From Owenia fusiformis (Eukaryota; Annelida; Polychaeta; Sabellida; Oweniidae): a stretch of 64,000 bases of DNA. Under the pieces are notes generated by a model, which was not told where the DNA came from, made no database searches, and saw nothing but the letters and a program-made list of their open reading frames with translations. Position numbers and translations under genes: made by a program. The stretch is taken from positions 20,163,181 to 20,227,180 of the forward strand of contig CAIIXF020000010.1 in NCBI GenBank assembly GCA_903813345.2, in the 5' to 3' direction. Shown here piece after piece: positions 45,723-58,500 of this stretch (position 1 is its first letter; every line of letters begins with the position of its first letter).

Positions 45723-47350
45723 CCATGATTTACACCTTTTGGATCTTGTGATGACTTGACTTTCGACTTTTCTCCTAATACCCTTATAATGTCCAAGCAA
45801 AGTATGAAAACCTCAGCCATTGTAATTATCGATACTCCAATGAATATTCCGAGACTTCCACCAATCTCTGATACCATTGACCCAAGCGTAAAATCAGCTT
45901 CCTGTTTGATTATATTTGTCTTCAAATCTTTGAAATACACATTCAAACGGATAAAATTTTGTCGAAAGCTATCTCCTATCTCTTGTTTCACTTCATTCCA
46001 GCTGGTTGAATAAACCACGTACAATTTTTGGCAAAATTCCTTCATTTGGTCATGGTAAGCTTTATAAACACTGGAGTTGTTATAATTTGGAAGGAGTGCA
46101 ATCTTCCCGCAATAAAAGTCGAATTCTACCCCCTGTTTTGGCCATTGAGATTGTGAGAGTGTCATGTCATATGTGTGGAAGCTGCAGTTGTCCTTACATT
46201 GACAGTCATCCTGGTCAAGTACAACATCCCAATTGTATTCATTCATCCCGCATTGTAGCTTCTCCAAGTCATTGAGCAGTGCAGTTATATTTGGATTTTT
46301 CTCTAACCATTCGTTATACTGAATTTTGTTACAGAATTGGACATCTTCTATATCTGGGTACATGGGTAATGATCCAAGTTTACATCCACACGATTTATAA
46401 ACCATCTTCTGGAGGCATCTCATTTGACAAACTTGTGAGTCGTATGCAAAGCCCCCTTCATCTAATAGAGGGTGATCAGTACACTCTCCCCAGGGTGGTT
46501 TCATCAAATCACGTCGCCTAGCAGACAATGCTACATTTACAGAGTGACCACTTTCCACCTCGAATCCTTCATTTTCTGGATCTGGTAGTGTCCCTTTCTC
46601 GTGTATAACAACTCTGACACCTTGGCTCCCAGAAGTTGGGTACTCTGCGTTGAATATCGCAAACAAATCCTCATCTTTGTCTAAGAATAACTGCAGTGAA
46701 AGACCACCTGTTGGGCCAGTTGAATTGATGTAAGGGTTAGAAAGTGTGGTATTGACATTGTTAAATGTAAAACAGTTAAAATAATAGTAATGTTTTACTG
46801 AATGGATATCTTCATCTGAACAGGGTTTTCCCTGATACATACAGGATGAGATAAAGTCACGTTTCTTATGACCATATTCTGTGATCGTTGGTACATTTTC
46901 ATAAAAACCTTGATAGTTGTACAGTTTCTTGTAGAACTTTTCATAGAATTGTTGTTTTTCTGAAGATACCTCTGTGAACAAGGTTGAGTTACGGTCTATT
47001 TGAACCATCTCAAAAAATAATCGTTGCAAGACTGATATAGGCAACGCTGCATCTTCTCCATTCATCATATCTTGAACAAATTTCGAAATGCCTTGTTTAG
47101 AAAGCTGGGTCAGTGGACATACAGTGACTGAAGGAAATAAAAGATCTTGGCGTTCTACTAACACCCTGTCCTTTGTCTCAAAGAGGCTGTACCTGTAGAT
47201 GATAGATGTAACGTGGCCCATAGAGGCGATTGTGCTTGCTATGCAGAAAATTAACCATGCTACTTTTGTACACTTTGATTTTCTCTCATGAATATTTCCC
47301 CAGCCATGGCCAGTTGTTGTTTTTGCAAAGTCACTAATTAATCTTTTCAT
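45713..47350 (-). CDS. DEG/ENaC-family ion channel with transposon-altered C-terminus
   Basis: Amiloride-sensitive-type sodium channel subunit, intronless, 545 aa. Visible landmarks: the N-terminal gating His-Gly (H15-G16 in TTGHGWGNI); TM1 at about 27-52; the post-TM1 motif FPSVTVCP (72-79); a large Cys-rich extracellular domain (PPWGEC, DSQVCQMRCLQKMVYKSCGCKLG, CQCKDNCSFHTYDM); and TM2 at about 495-522 with IGGSLGIFIGVS holding the G-x-S selectivity filter (G505-V-S507). The protein should assemble as a trimer; gating stimulus (peptide, acid, mechanical) is not readable. The last codons lie in transposon-derived DNA: after NHG the frame runs into TCT AAA TAA supplied by the insertion. The original 18-residue end is stranded at 45058-45114. 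TM2 is intact, so the channel is probably still functional. Confidence 0.93.
   Translation of the reverse strand: MKRLISDFAKTTTGHGWGNIHERKSKCTKVAWLIFCIASTIASMGHVTSIIYRYSLFETKDRVLVERQDLLFPSVTVCPLTQLSKQGISKFVQDMMNGEDAALPISVLQRLFFEMVQIDRNSTLFTEVSSEKQQFYEKFYKKLYNYQGFYENVPTITEYGHKKRDFISSCMYQGKPCSDEDIHSVKHYYYFNCFTFNNVNTTLSNPYINSTGPTGGLSLQLFLDKDEDLFAIFNAEYPTSGSQGVRVVIHEKGTLPDPENEGFEVESGHSVNVALSARRRDLMKPPWGECTDHPLLDEGGFAYDSQVCQMRCLQKMVYKSCGCKLGSLPMYPDIEDVQFCNKIQYNEWLEKNPNITALLNDLEKLQCGMNEYNWDVVLDQDDCQCKDNCSFHTYDMTLSQSQWPKQGVEFDFYCGKIALLPNYNNSSVYKAYHDQMKEFCQKLYVVYSTSWNEVKQEIGDSFRQNFIRLNVYFKDLKTNIIKQEADFTLGSMVSEIGGSLGIFIGVSIITMAEVFILCLDIIRVLGEKSKVKSSQDPKGVNHGSK
45723..45738. repeat. Target-site duplication, right copy
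   Basis: CCATGATTTACACCTT, inside the DEG/ENaC coding sequence and encoding its residues at about 538-543 (KGVNHG). Confidence 0.92.
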
Positions 47351-50300
47351 CGTGAAGGATTGGCTACACTAAAGGAACTCGTCTCTTGAATCTTTTCAAT
47401 AATTAAGGTGACATTTTAGCTTATTGTTTTTACACGAAAACTACATGTACTTATATTCCAGTTATTGTACCTAAAAGTCACCTATGTAGTGATTATAATC
47501 AACAAACCATTGTTATCTAGTAGCATTAATAGAAACCATTGCTATGTAGTAGTGGTTTCTACAGTTCCTTCATATCAATTTTGTTTTTGTCAGAATTTGT
47601 TTCACTCATCTCAGTAATTCTTTCCTCATCCATTGGTGCTGCTTGGAAAGTGAAATTACTTATAGTATTTCCTTGTTTTTGATTCTTTAAGATTCTTTCA
47701 CTGTCAAATGATATTGGTTTCTCTGCTTCAATTTGATTCCTTCTCTAATCTTTATTCAACTTAATACTACACACTGTTCATGTATATAAGATCATAATAC
47801 AATAATCCTTATAAATCTGAAATCTCAATATTTTTAAAATCTTTGAATCATTCTTACTACATCAGATGTTGTTCCTTTAGCTCACATTAACTTTGTAAAA
47901 TTGGTATCACCATTATTTGTATTGATTAAATCTTAAATGGACTAAAAGGTTCTCAATGATATAGCGCTATGTTTTACTTCTGACAATTGACTTTGCATTA
48001 ACCAGACTCCTTGTTATTTACATTACATCAATTGTTTAGTTTATTAAAAGGTTTGGTCAAATTGACTAAAAGGTTTCCATAACACACCATTTTAAACTCA
48101 GCAAGTTGAGATGGCTTCTTATGGATAGAATTTCAAGTTACAGAGTTTTGTAGGGACATAGCGAGGCTTTCACTCCATCTGTCAAAATCCCAAAGATGGA
48201 CTTAATGATCAAATATATTTTCCTAAAAGTAATTTTTTTCAAATTGAGGCAGTTAAAAAATCTAGCTTTATTAATTTGTAATATGTGATTTATACAGGGT
48301 GTTTCAAAATGACCTTCCCCCTCAACTGCAAATCCTAGATATATTATGAAATAGTAGTCATAAATCATGCAAATTAGGGTGTTAGTGACTACCAAACATA
48401 GGTTCATCAAATGTTCCCTACTATAAATCATGTGAATATTTGTCTGATATTTCCAAGATTGAACAAGCTTTATTAAGATATATAGGTAATAAAAGGATTG
48501 GCTATGGATGGATGAACAGTCATCAATGCATATCCTGAGTTTTTGATGCCGACCTCAAGAACATTTTAAAACTTCTCAAAAGTGTAACTTTATTTTATCA
48601 TATATTATAATGCCTTTATTACATGTAATTCAATGATATTTAACAGCAGATTACCACTTTCATATATTGTTTTTTGATTTATGCTCTTTGAAATTCAAGA
48701 TGGCTATCCAAATGCAAGACTTGGACATTCCAATGAAAAATATTCAAGAGTGCACCCAAAAACATTTCGTAAAAATCGTTCGGAAAACTCCATAATAATT
48801 TGGGAATCATATTTTGTTAGTTGGGATTTGCAACTCAGTTAAGTTTCTGTGTTTTAAATTATTCAAAGGTTTGAAGTTGATTCATTCTCAAAGCGTTCAA
48901 ATACTTTTAATGGCCATTTAAAATATTGAGCATTAATTGCTGCAATGTACTCTTAATGTGATCAATATGTATTACAAATTCTATATTACTAAAATTCTAT
49001 TTCAGTTAAGTAAACACTAGGACAGATATATGATCATTAGTCTGTGTAAAGCAAGAATGAGACTGAAGAGGTATAATGAGACAAAATTGCTATCAGCAAT
49101 TTAAATGGCCTTCACAATCCCGAAATCAATACCTGAATAAGGATCCATATTTTATCAAATGATGATTAGACAAATAAACGTCTCGTAATAATAAAGTGTA
49201 GATTGAAGGAGAATGCTTGAGTCGCAGGCCAAAATAATAGAGGATATCCTTCAATTCACGAGTTCTACCGTTTCTATCCATGAACGGATATGGAGTCTGC
49301 ATGAGCAAGCATAAAAGTCCACAGCTACATCATGTTCAAATGAATAAAGTGGGGCTAATATATCCTTTAAATTCTTTTTGTGAAAAAAACATTCCATTGG
49401 ACTTATTTCTATTGGCCCACCAAAATCTCCCATGGTTAGGCCTAACATAAAAAGTTATATCTGTATATGTTGATATAGTGCTATTTAAGTTCATCTCTGG
49501 TTCTTCAGAGAATTATTTCATCGAGGCTTTCAACCTTTTGACTTGTGGATTCGGGTCGAAAGTCTTGACATAGTACATTTTTTTTTCTCTGAAGAAATGA
49601 ATAAAGCCATAATGTTTTTATATTTTAGTATTGCCTCATGATCTCCAGGTAGAATTTACCTTCAATGACTCAGGAGTGTCTTATTATGTCTTATGCAACC
49701 AACAAACCATATATGAATTGTAATTTTAACAGTTTTGTTCAGTCAATTTATTGGCTACATTGTTTGTTTATAAAAGCAGCTGCTACTCTGTACATTAAAA
49801 TATGTCATTTTAGAAAACTATATCTCTTTATCAATACACAAATTTACAATATGTACAATATACATATATATATATATAATATATATAGGAATATTTACAA
49901 TAAATCATGCACAATATAAAAGCAAAATATGTATTTGTTTATATTGAAATAAGTTAGGTAGTCTAGTTGATTAAGCTTGACCAACTTAAACACATTTTAT
50001 AAAATTGAACTTTCCAACCACAAGTGCAAGACAAAGAAAATATGGCACTTAGCACATTATAGGGTTTAACATAAGTATATACATTTGTATAACTATACAG
50101 GCTGTCCCAAAACATTTAAATATACAGGTTAACATATTTGCATTTTGACTATATATATATTAAATCTTCAGTTTGGTGTTAAGACATGATTTTTATTAAG
50201 TCAAATGTTTTCAATTAAGTTTAAAAATCTACTAACCATTCTCTGAACACAAAACAGCACCATGCATAGTTGAACTAAAATATGGCCAGTTGCACTTTGA

Positions 50301-52542
50301 CATAATACCAGTTACACTACCAAATACGACCATTTGCACTATGTCTGCAACAGAGGCATAGTGCATAGACTGTATGCAAACTACAATTACAATAAAACCT
50401 TTGTAAGTAGAATACCTTTGGTACCCCAATATTGTGTTCTACTTGGAAGGTTTTCTACATGGGAGGTGTTCTACAGATGTTCACCTTGCATTAAATTAAT
50501 TGATGACACAACTTTAAAAAAGTTTACTTTTGGGCTGCTTAGGACAAACTTAAACGCTTTATCATGCATTCAAAATGTGATGTGTATTTGATTAAGATAT
50601 CCCTTTTACCAATATGAATGCACAGTCTTGTATTAATTGTAAAATACTGGCTCTGCTCTAGCGAGACAAAAGCAACTTTTTCAGTCTTACATCAAGTTTT
50701 TGTATCATTCCCCACTACCTGTTCAAATAGACACCCATTTTTTACAAAATTTCACAAATTAATTTTCATGATTTTGACTACTAAAACATTGCATTGATTG
50801 GTTGTCAAAATACAATAACTTTTAAACTAACATTTTTGTATTGTCTGTAAAACGTGTTTAAAGTGAAGCGTTCGCATTGAGGGGTTCCAACATTAGCATG
50901 CAAGTCAATTGGATATCCAAAACTGGATCTTAACAAGTGTTCACATATTACAAGTTTTTCTGTACATTAACTACTTCATGTTTTACATTCTACATTTTAT
51001 GTCTAACCATCTACACATTAACAACTACATTTTCTTTCTCTTTACAAAGTACAACCATGATTCTCTTTGACATGTAAATACCCTACAAAGTACTAAATAC
51101 TAGTACATTTAGGGTAAATATTGCAGAGAAGGGTCCTAAAAATTCATGGATAATTGTGGCTTAATATGACATTGTTTAAAGACCCTTCCCTAGTAAACAC
51201 TTCTCCTTTCTAAATCACATAATTTCATTTTTAACATTCAATGCATGTCTCACATAATTACGTGATTGTTTTATTAAATCACTAATAATTAGCCTACACT
51301 AAGGAAGATTTTCTATTTGAAACCTTATGGGTTTTCTACTCAACCTTAAAGGGTTTTATACTTAAAACCTTATGGGTTTTCTACTCAAACCTTAAGGGTT
51401 TATACTTAAAACCTTAAAATTTTCCACTCAAACTTTAAGGATTTTCTATTCAAAACCTGAAAGCAAGCTGTCTCCTTTCAAAACATTATTTCATCAAAAT
51501 AAATAAAAAATCATGGATGCCTGTAATTGCTTATATCTAAATAAAACACTCTATGGATCCCAAAGATTCAGAAATAATATGAATAATAATCATCATCCTA
51601 AATATGTTAGATTTTTGCTTTGATTTGTGTGAATGAATTTGCATTTATAAAGTCAAAATGCATTCGCTCACCAACTGAAGCTGAAATTAAGTTTACAAAA
51701 TTAGTAAGAAATAAGCGTGAAATGTGTTTATATGTATTAAGCGCTTAGACTATAGGTAATTTGCGCTGTTTTTGTCCTATTTAAGCTCATACTATTGAAG
51801 GGACTGTATCACAGACAATATGGTTTTACCCCATACAAAAATAAGATAAATATGAATCAACTAATATTATGCGGTACAATAAATCAGGCGAGTAGTGTCA
51901 CTCGTTTTGAGTTTATGATTGAGAGTGCTTTATCAAGATTCCAAGAACTTCCATGTTATCAAGATTTTGAACTTCCATGTCGTTCAAATTTCATTACAAT
52001 GAGTTGCAATTATAGGTATCTATGATTTTAATCCGACATATTCAGACATATTGCTTTAGATTATATACAATTCTATGAGGGAATTCTGGTTATTATGCAA
52101 TAAATATATATTTCTTAAATTATGCTTAAATCTTGATTAATAAGTATCGATATCTCTGAATGGATCAACTGATAAGTACATGTACATGTTATACACTTTC
52201 TATAGATTTCATACCAAGCCAACTTTACAGCTGATCAAAAAATTATAACTATATTTTAACAAGATTGTACACTCTATTTCCAGGCTGCACAAAGCTCTCA
52301 AGTGAATGTCCTGTTTCATATGAACAAAAACATTTCTGGCTTTGAAATTCATTACATGCATAATTACAATTGCAGTTTCTACTTGAACATGTCAGTGAAT
52401 ACACACTATATGAGCATATCACTGTCGATTTGAGTAACTGGCCTATTTTGTGAACATATTTCCCAAGGAACATTGAACAAGCAATATCCTTATGGGGCAG
52501 GAGTAATCTTCTTTAGGGAATTGGATCACTTATCAGCAATTT
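47351..52542. other. Gene-free stretch between DEG/ENaC and USF3-like genes
   Basis: No coding exon recognised. Contains an inverted repeat TTCTTCAGAGAA (49501-49512) / TTCTCTGAAGAA (49585-49596), an AT dinucleotide tract at about 49858-49888, and transposon-end-like phrases (ACAGGGTGTTTCAAAATGAC near 48295; ACAGGCTGTCCCAAAACA near 50098). The part near 52.5 kb should be 3' UTR of the USF3-like gene. Confidence 0.4.
51327..51465. repeat. Degenerate tandem repeat of about 25 bp
   Basis: Alternating AAACCTTATGGGTTTTCTAC and TCAAACCTTAAGGGTTTATA phrases repeat five to six times with drift. Confidence 0.75.
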
Positions 52543-55500
52543 TTAAAGTGGAAATCCAAAAGTTGGCGGATGTCCTGGATGACCATGGAATGTATGGGGT
52601 CCCATATTTGGGTTGCCTTGTGGAACGCGGGGGTCAAACATTTGATGGTGATGCTGCCCTAGGAGTCCTAACCCCCCAGGAAGCACCCCAGGTGAGGGCC
52701 TATGTTGATAGAGGGACCCTGGCTGGTGGGCCGGGATAGAAGGGTGGTCCATACTTGATTGGGAGGGGGGCAACATGGGGTTGCCATGGGGAAATTTTAT
52801 TGGAGATATGTTAATGGAGTCACTTGATTGTGAGTTGATATCTGGGAAAATGTTACTCAAACTGAATGTTGGAACATGGGGGGTCACACCTACAGAGGAG
52901 TGAGTGGGTAGAGATTGACTCGAGGGTTGCCCATGCATCGGATTCATGCTGAACCCAGTTGGCTGGAACCCAAGGGACCCCATACCATTTTGGTGTCGGG
53001 GAGGCGGGGGAAACAGTGCATATGGGTTACCAAGGTCCTGCTTGTTAAACTGACTATTGTTTGCATTGGATAAAGGTCGAGGAGGACCTCCAAATATATT
53101 ACTAGGCAAATAGGTTGGAATCTCACTACTCTGCATGTTCCTTGAGGGAGGGGGTGATGGGATTCCAAGGTGTGAGAAATATGGTGTCATGCTACGTCCT
53201 TGCTCAAATATAGAGTTTGAGAGATTAGTGTCAACTTCATGGTATCTATTTGCATTGTTTGATTTACTTTTAGATTTAGCTTTGGATTTTGTGGATTTTG
53301 ATGAGCTCCTACTGCTTGGAGCGCTACTGCTTGGAGGTTGGGTAGTCTCTTTCCTGGAGGTTGTTGATCTATCTGTGCTGGGTTTCCTCATGGGTTGAGC
53401 TGGGGGCTGGCTTGTGGGGTAGCTAGGGGCCTGAGGGGGAGGGGGCTGGGAGGGAGCGGGACTGGTATCAGTAGGTAGCTGCAGCATTGGTGGATCAAAT
53501 GTTGCTGAACTGAAGCTAGGCATAGGGGGCATGGTATTCTGGGAGGGGTCAAAATTGGAGGCTTGAGAGGATGCATCAGAGTTGTGATGCAGCCTCAGGT
53601 TGGATGGTGGCAAGTTAGAGCCAGATGGGGGGCCACTTTGCTGCATACCAGGGAAGTACCCAGGTTCATTTCTGTTATGTGCTTGGTGTTGTGGAGTCCT
53701 AGACTTGTCTGGGCCACTTAATGGAGTGAGATCACGGAAATCATGGCCTTCTCTTGGATGCATGTTATCTGGCATGGGGAAATTAGGGTATGATCCTCTT
53801 CGTTGTTGGGGCTGTGGCGAGGTAAGTGTGTTGGGATGGGGCATATTGCTTGGTGGGGCAGGCTGTGAGGGTTGCATGGGGGCTTGGGGCGCTGAGCGTT
53901 GTTGAGACATTCTCTTCATGTTCCCACCATCATTCCTGCCCATGGAGAAGTTGGGCATTTCCATGTTCTGTGGATTCTGTGTGTATGGCCTTGAGGTTTG
54001 GGCAGGGATATCATTAGCCATACTTCTGAAAGGTGGTGCAGTAGAGCCCCTACCAGGTGCCAACTGTGGGTTAGAAGTAAACATATTAGGAGGCCTATTC
54101 ATAGACATATCCATTGAGAATGGAGGATTTAGGTTTAGACCACCAGGTGGTTGATGCATTTGAGATGATGCTTGACTTGTATGTTTCTGATCCTCCCCTA
54201 GCCCACCATAGGGAAGGTTCATCTGGGTGGTCTGTGGCAGCATATGTGAATTGCCCTGTCCTCTCTGGGGTCCACCAACACTGGGGATATCCAATGAAAT
54301 AGGGGGGAATGAGAGAGGAGGAATACTGGAATCTAAAGGTCGCTCCCCGCTGAAGTTATTAAAACTGGAGACTGGTGGATTATGAGCCCCTCCACCAGGG
54401 GAGGTAATTGATGGATGGAGGGGGTAAAAGGGGAATGGGCCTGGTCTGTTCTCACCAGGTTTTGAAGCTGGTTTGTGTCTTTCTGTATGTCGAACTGGAG
54501 GGGGTGGTGTTGGGTTAACCCTTGAGGCAGCAGGTACCATTGCATGGCTGCTAACTGCTTTGGGAACACTGTTAGAAGCTGTAGATGCGGGTGGAGTTGA
54601 AGTTGCAGATGTTACACTAAATGAGAATGACTGATTTGAGTTTGATGAAAATGGCACATTGATGTTGTCTTTGCTGGTATTCCCCATTACAGCCTGTGTG
54701 GACGTTTGCACATTAGGAGCTACAAACTGTGAGTTTGCTGTGTTTGTATTATTCACAGACACTGGGAAGTCTTGTTGATATCTGTTCATATCCTGTCCCT
54801 GTGGTTGCTGATGATCTTGATATTGAGGCAATTTTGAAACTGGTTTCTCAAGTTTATTTTCAGCATGACGATTCTGAGCAGCAGCAGCAAGTGCCGCAGC
54901 CTCTTGTGATTTTTTATCTGGAATAAGTTTTGGCATGCTGTCTTTTGAGACTACAGCAAGTGGTGGCCCCCCACTTAGAGATGGGCCACTACTCAAGGTG
55001 GGGATACTACTAGAGATCATGCCTGTTGAGGAGAGTGTCTTGGTTACTGTTGCCAAAGTACTTACAGGAGGACCACTACTCATGGAAGGTACACTGTTCA
55101 TAGGACCACTGCTTATGGAAGGTACACTGCTTATAGGACCACCGCTCATAGCTCCACTGCTCATGGAAGGGACACTGGTTATAGGATTACTACTTAGGGA
55201 AGCAGCACTGCTTATTGGACCAGTGTTTATAGAAGTAACAGTGCTTACAGAGGCAACCACACTAACAGGCGGAGTAGATCTAGTACAAGGAGCCCCACTT
55301 GATGATGCCTTACTTGAAGAATTACCTTCACTATAAGTAGGTACATCAGGTGTGACAATAGGAGGCTCTGACACTAACTGGGGCTTGGGTTCAGAAGCTC
55401 TTTGAATTCTATGTTTCTTAATTGGATATGTTGACAAATGGGGCTGTGGACCTGCAGAAGTCACTTCTGGTACCCGATCCTTTGATTCTTTCTCCTTGAT

Positions 55501-58500
55501 TTCTTTTCCAACATCACTCTGATTGCCTTTATTAACTGGCGTGGATGTGGGTGGATGGTTAATAGAGGCCTCAGAACGTGTGTGTTCATTAAGTTTCAGC
55601 TTTGCCTCACTTTCATGGATTCTGTCCTTGCGCTTCACCTGAGGTGGTGTATAGACCTGAGGGGGAGGGGGTTTGTACTCTGGGATTTTATCCACCTGTT
55701 TCTTAGTTTCACTAGTTGATTTTGGTGGTTTAGGAGATTTCAATGGTGACCTGGGTTTGGGTAGATCAAGGGGTTTCTCAACTGGTTCTTTTAGTTGAGA
55801 TTTTGGTGATTTAAATAAACCAGGCTCTTTTCTGAGAGTTGCACTTGGAGGGGAGTCATCAAAGTCATTAAAATCATACACATCTCTACTCGTAGCTTGT
55901 TTGGCTTCCAATGGAGCCTTAATTCCTTCAGGTCTAAACTTTTTATGCATATTTACATTTGACTTCCCAAGCACCTCTGTATCCCAATCAATACTTGTTC
56001 TTCTCTTAGGATCAGACCCTGATGTACCTGGAGTCAACTCCCCTACTATGATATTATCAGACGTTCCTGTGGAGATCTTCAATTCTTCAGTCAAACTTTG
56101 ACGCTTCTCTTCTACCTTTTGCTTCTTTGGTGCTGGCTCTTGGTCAGTGTCTGTATTTGATTTATGTTTCGAACGTGTTCTTGATTTTCTTGGTTCAGGT
56201 TTTCCAAAACTTTCAACCTGATCGAGGACATCTTCAAGATCATTCTCTGAGAAGCTTATAGTATTGGGAAGTTCAACAGATTTTCTCTTATCTTTTTTCT
56301 TGGATTTTTTACTAATAGGTGACTCTTGCTGTTTTTTAGCAACAGATTCTTCATGATTTTTTATTGCTAAATCCATTGGTTGTTCTACTATTGGAGGAGA
56401 CTTGATGTGATTCTGGTTTTTATCTTCAGCAATTTGCCAAGGTAATAATACTTCTTCTTGGGACTCCTCATGTGGTGGCGGGGGTGGCATTGTTAGAGGT
56501 TCCCTTTCAGCAGATTTTTGCCGACTTTTCCTTGATTTTCGTTTTGATTTTTTTGTATCTAGATCATCAGATTCAGGTATGAATGAGTGTTTCAATTCTG
56601 GATATTTTGGAGGAGTTTCTGTCTTTGGGGTCTGCTTCTCGGGTGAATCTTTAGTTGGTGATTCGTCATGCATTGTGTAACTACTAACAACACTATCAAT
56701 GGTATCCATCACAATGTCAGTGCTCACAGGAGGTACCTTCCCAGCATCCTTTGAAGATTTATTCTTTGAAGGTTTTTCATGCTCGACTTTCTCATGTTTA
56801 CTCTGTGATCTATCACCTTTTTTCGATGATTTTGATGATTTCTTATTTGTTTCTGATGTATGTAGAGGTGAAAAGCCTTTGTAAGTTAAATCATCATTAC
56901 TCTCATTTGGTTCATCAGGTTTGGGAGGGGTTTCAGTTTTAGAGTCTTTTATTTCTTCTGTGTGTTGAGCTTTTTTAGATTTACTTTGATGTCTTGATTT
57001 GGATTTCTTAGGGGTTTCAGCAGGGGGAAATTCCTTCTTTTTCTGAGACTCTTTATTATTTCTGTTGAAAGCATTAGGGTTTGGTTGTAGATCTGAGAAA
57101 CTAGGCATATTAAGTCCATGGGCAAACATATTTGATGGAATCGTGCTTCCACTTGTATTGATATTGCCTACAGTATTGTTGAAAGTATTGACCATTGATA
57201 ATGAATTAGGACTTGGGTTTCCCATTAATGGGGGACTGCCACCAATCATAGGCATACTAAGTAGAACATTGGCTGCAGTTTTACTTGAAGGGGATACAGT
57301 TGTAGGGGTAGTTATAGAATTATTTTGATGAGAGCTCATCCCTGTTGTTGTATCAGATGTTTGTTTCTGTGGAGTACTTGGGGATGTGCTCATAGTAGAT
57401 GATTCCTTCTTTGTATTTTTATTAGGCGACGTCACACTGGGTGAACTTAATGTCACATTGGAAGTGCTTGATGTCATCTGGGTGGATACTGATGTCACAC
57501 TGGCAGTGGATGAAACACTTGACGTGGTTGTCATAGTTGTCGTTGTCGGCTCACAACTGGTTACAGGTTGAGACTGTGAGTCGTCATTAGTGACCTCATC
57601 AGATGTGATACTTGAGCTATGAGTCGTGACACCCCTGATACTGATCATTACGTTCGATTGATTAGAGGGGTTATTAACACTCACGTTGTTCTCCTTAGAC
57701 TTGTTGGGTGAACTACTTGACTGAGATGTTTGAGAGTTGTCAAGATTCTGAGAGTTTGTAGTATTATATGTGTCATGTTCCATGGCTCCCATGTCAATCT
57801 GGAGTGGGTTGTCCTCATCTGGAGCTCCGTCATGGATTCCACCAATAGGAGGTGATATTTCAATATTTGAGAAAATGGATGCCGTTGCTTTTGCGAGAAT
57901 ATCATCATCCTTAGTGCCTGCACTTGGATCCTTCTTTTCAACTTTAATTTTCGCCTTGGTTGATTTTTTCTTACCGTTTTTACTTTTACTTGGTGTTTTC
58001 TGATTTATTTCATTTAGATTCTTCTGCACTGTCTCGTTATCAGAATTGGAGATAAGGGGTGTATTCCACAATGTTGATATAGGTGTGTTATTGTCTATTG
58101 GAGGTCGCACCACTGACCCTGTACCTGGCTTAGGCATCAATAGTCTCTGCCCAGCAGCTTTTTTCTGTCCCAGTGCCCCTAGTGGGCTGCCAGGGAGGCC
58201 CAATCCAGGGGTGGTGATTATTGTATTTGGGTCAATTTGACCTCCAGGTGGTAACTGGATGATAATTTTGCCATTAGATGTCAGCACTGTTGCTGTTACT
58301 GTGTTTCCTGATGGGGGATGACCCGGACCATTGAACATTGTCCCTGGAGGGCCTATAGCTCCAGGGGGGCCTATCAACTGCCCCTGTCCATTAACAGTCA
58401 CCCCTGGGGGCCGTATGTTGCCAGGTATACCAATCATAGTTCCATTTGGGCCTAACTGATTACCACCAAGGCCTATAATACTTCCATTTGGGCCTACTGT

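Noticed and set aside
48138-48431. 97-codon minus-strand frame
   Set aside because: Overlaps transposon-end-like ACAGGGTGTTTCAAAATGAC and has no protein features.
52473-58240. Many plus-strand open frames opposite the USF3-like exon
   Set aside because: Shadows of a stop-poor low-complexity coding exon; none has domains or splice support.
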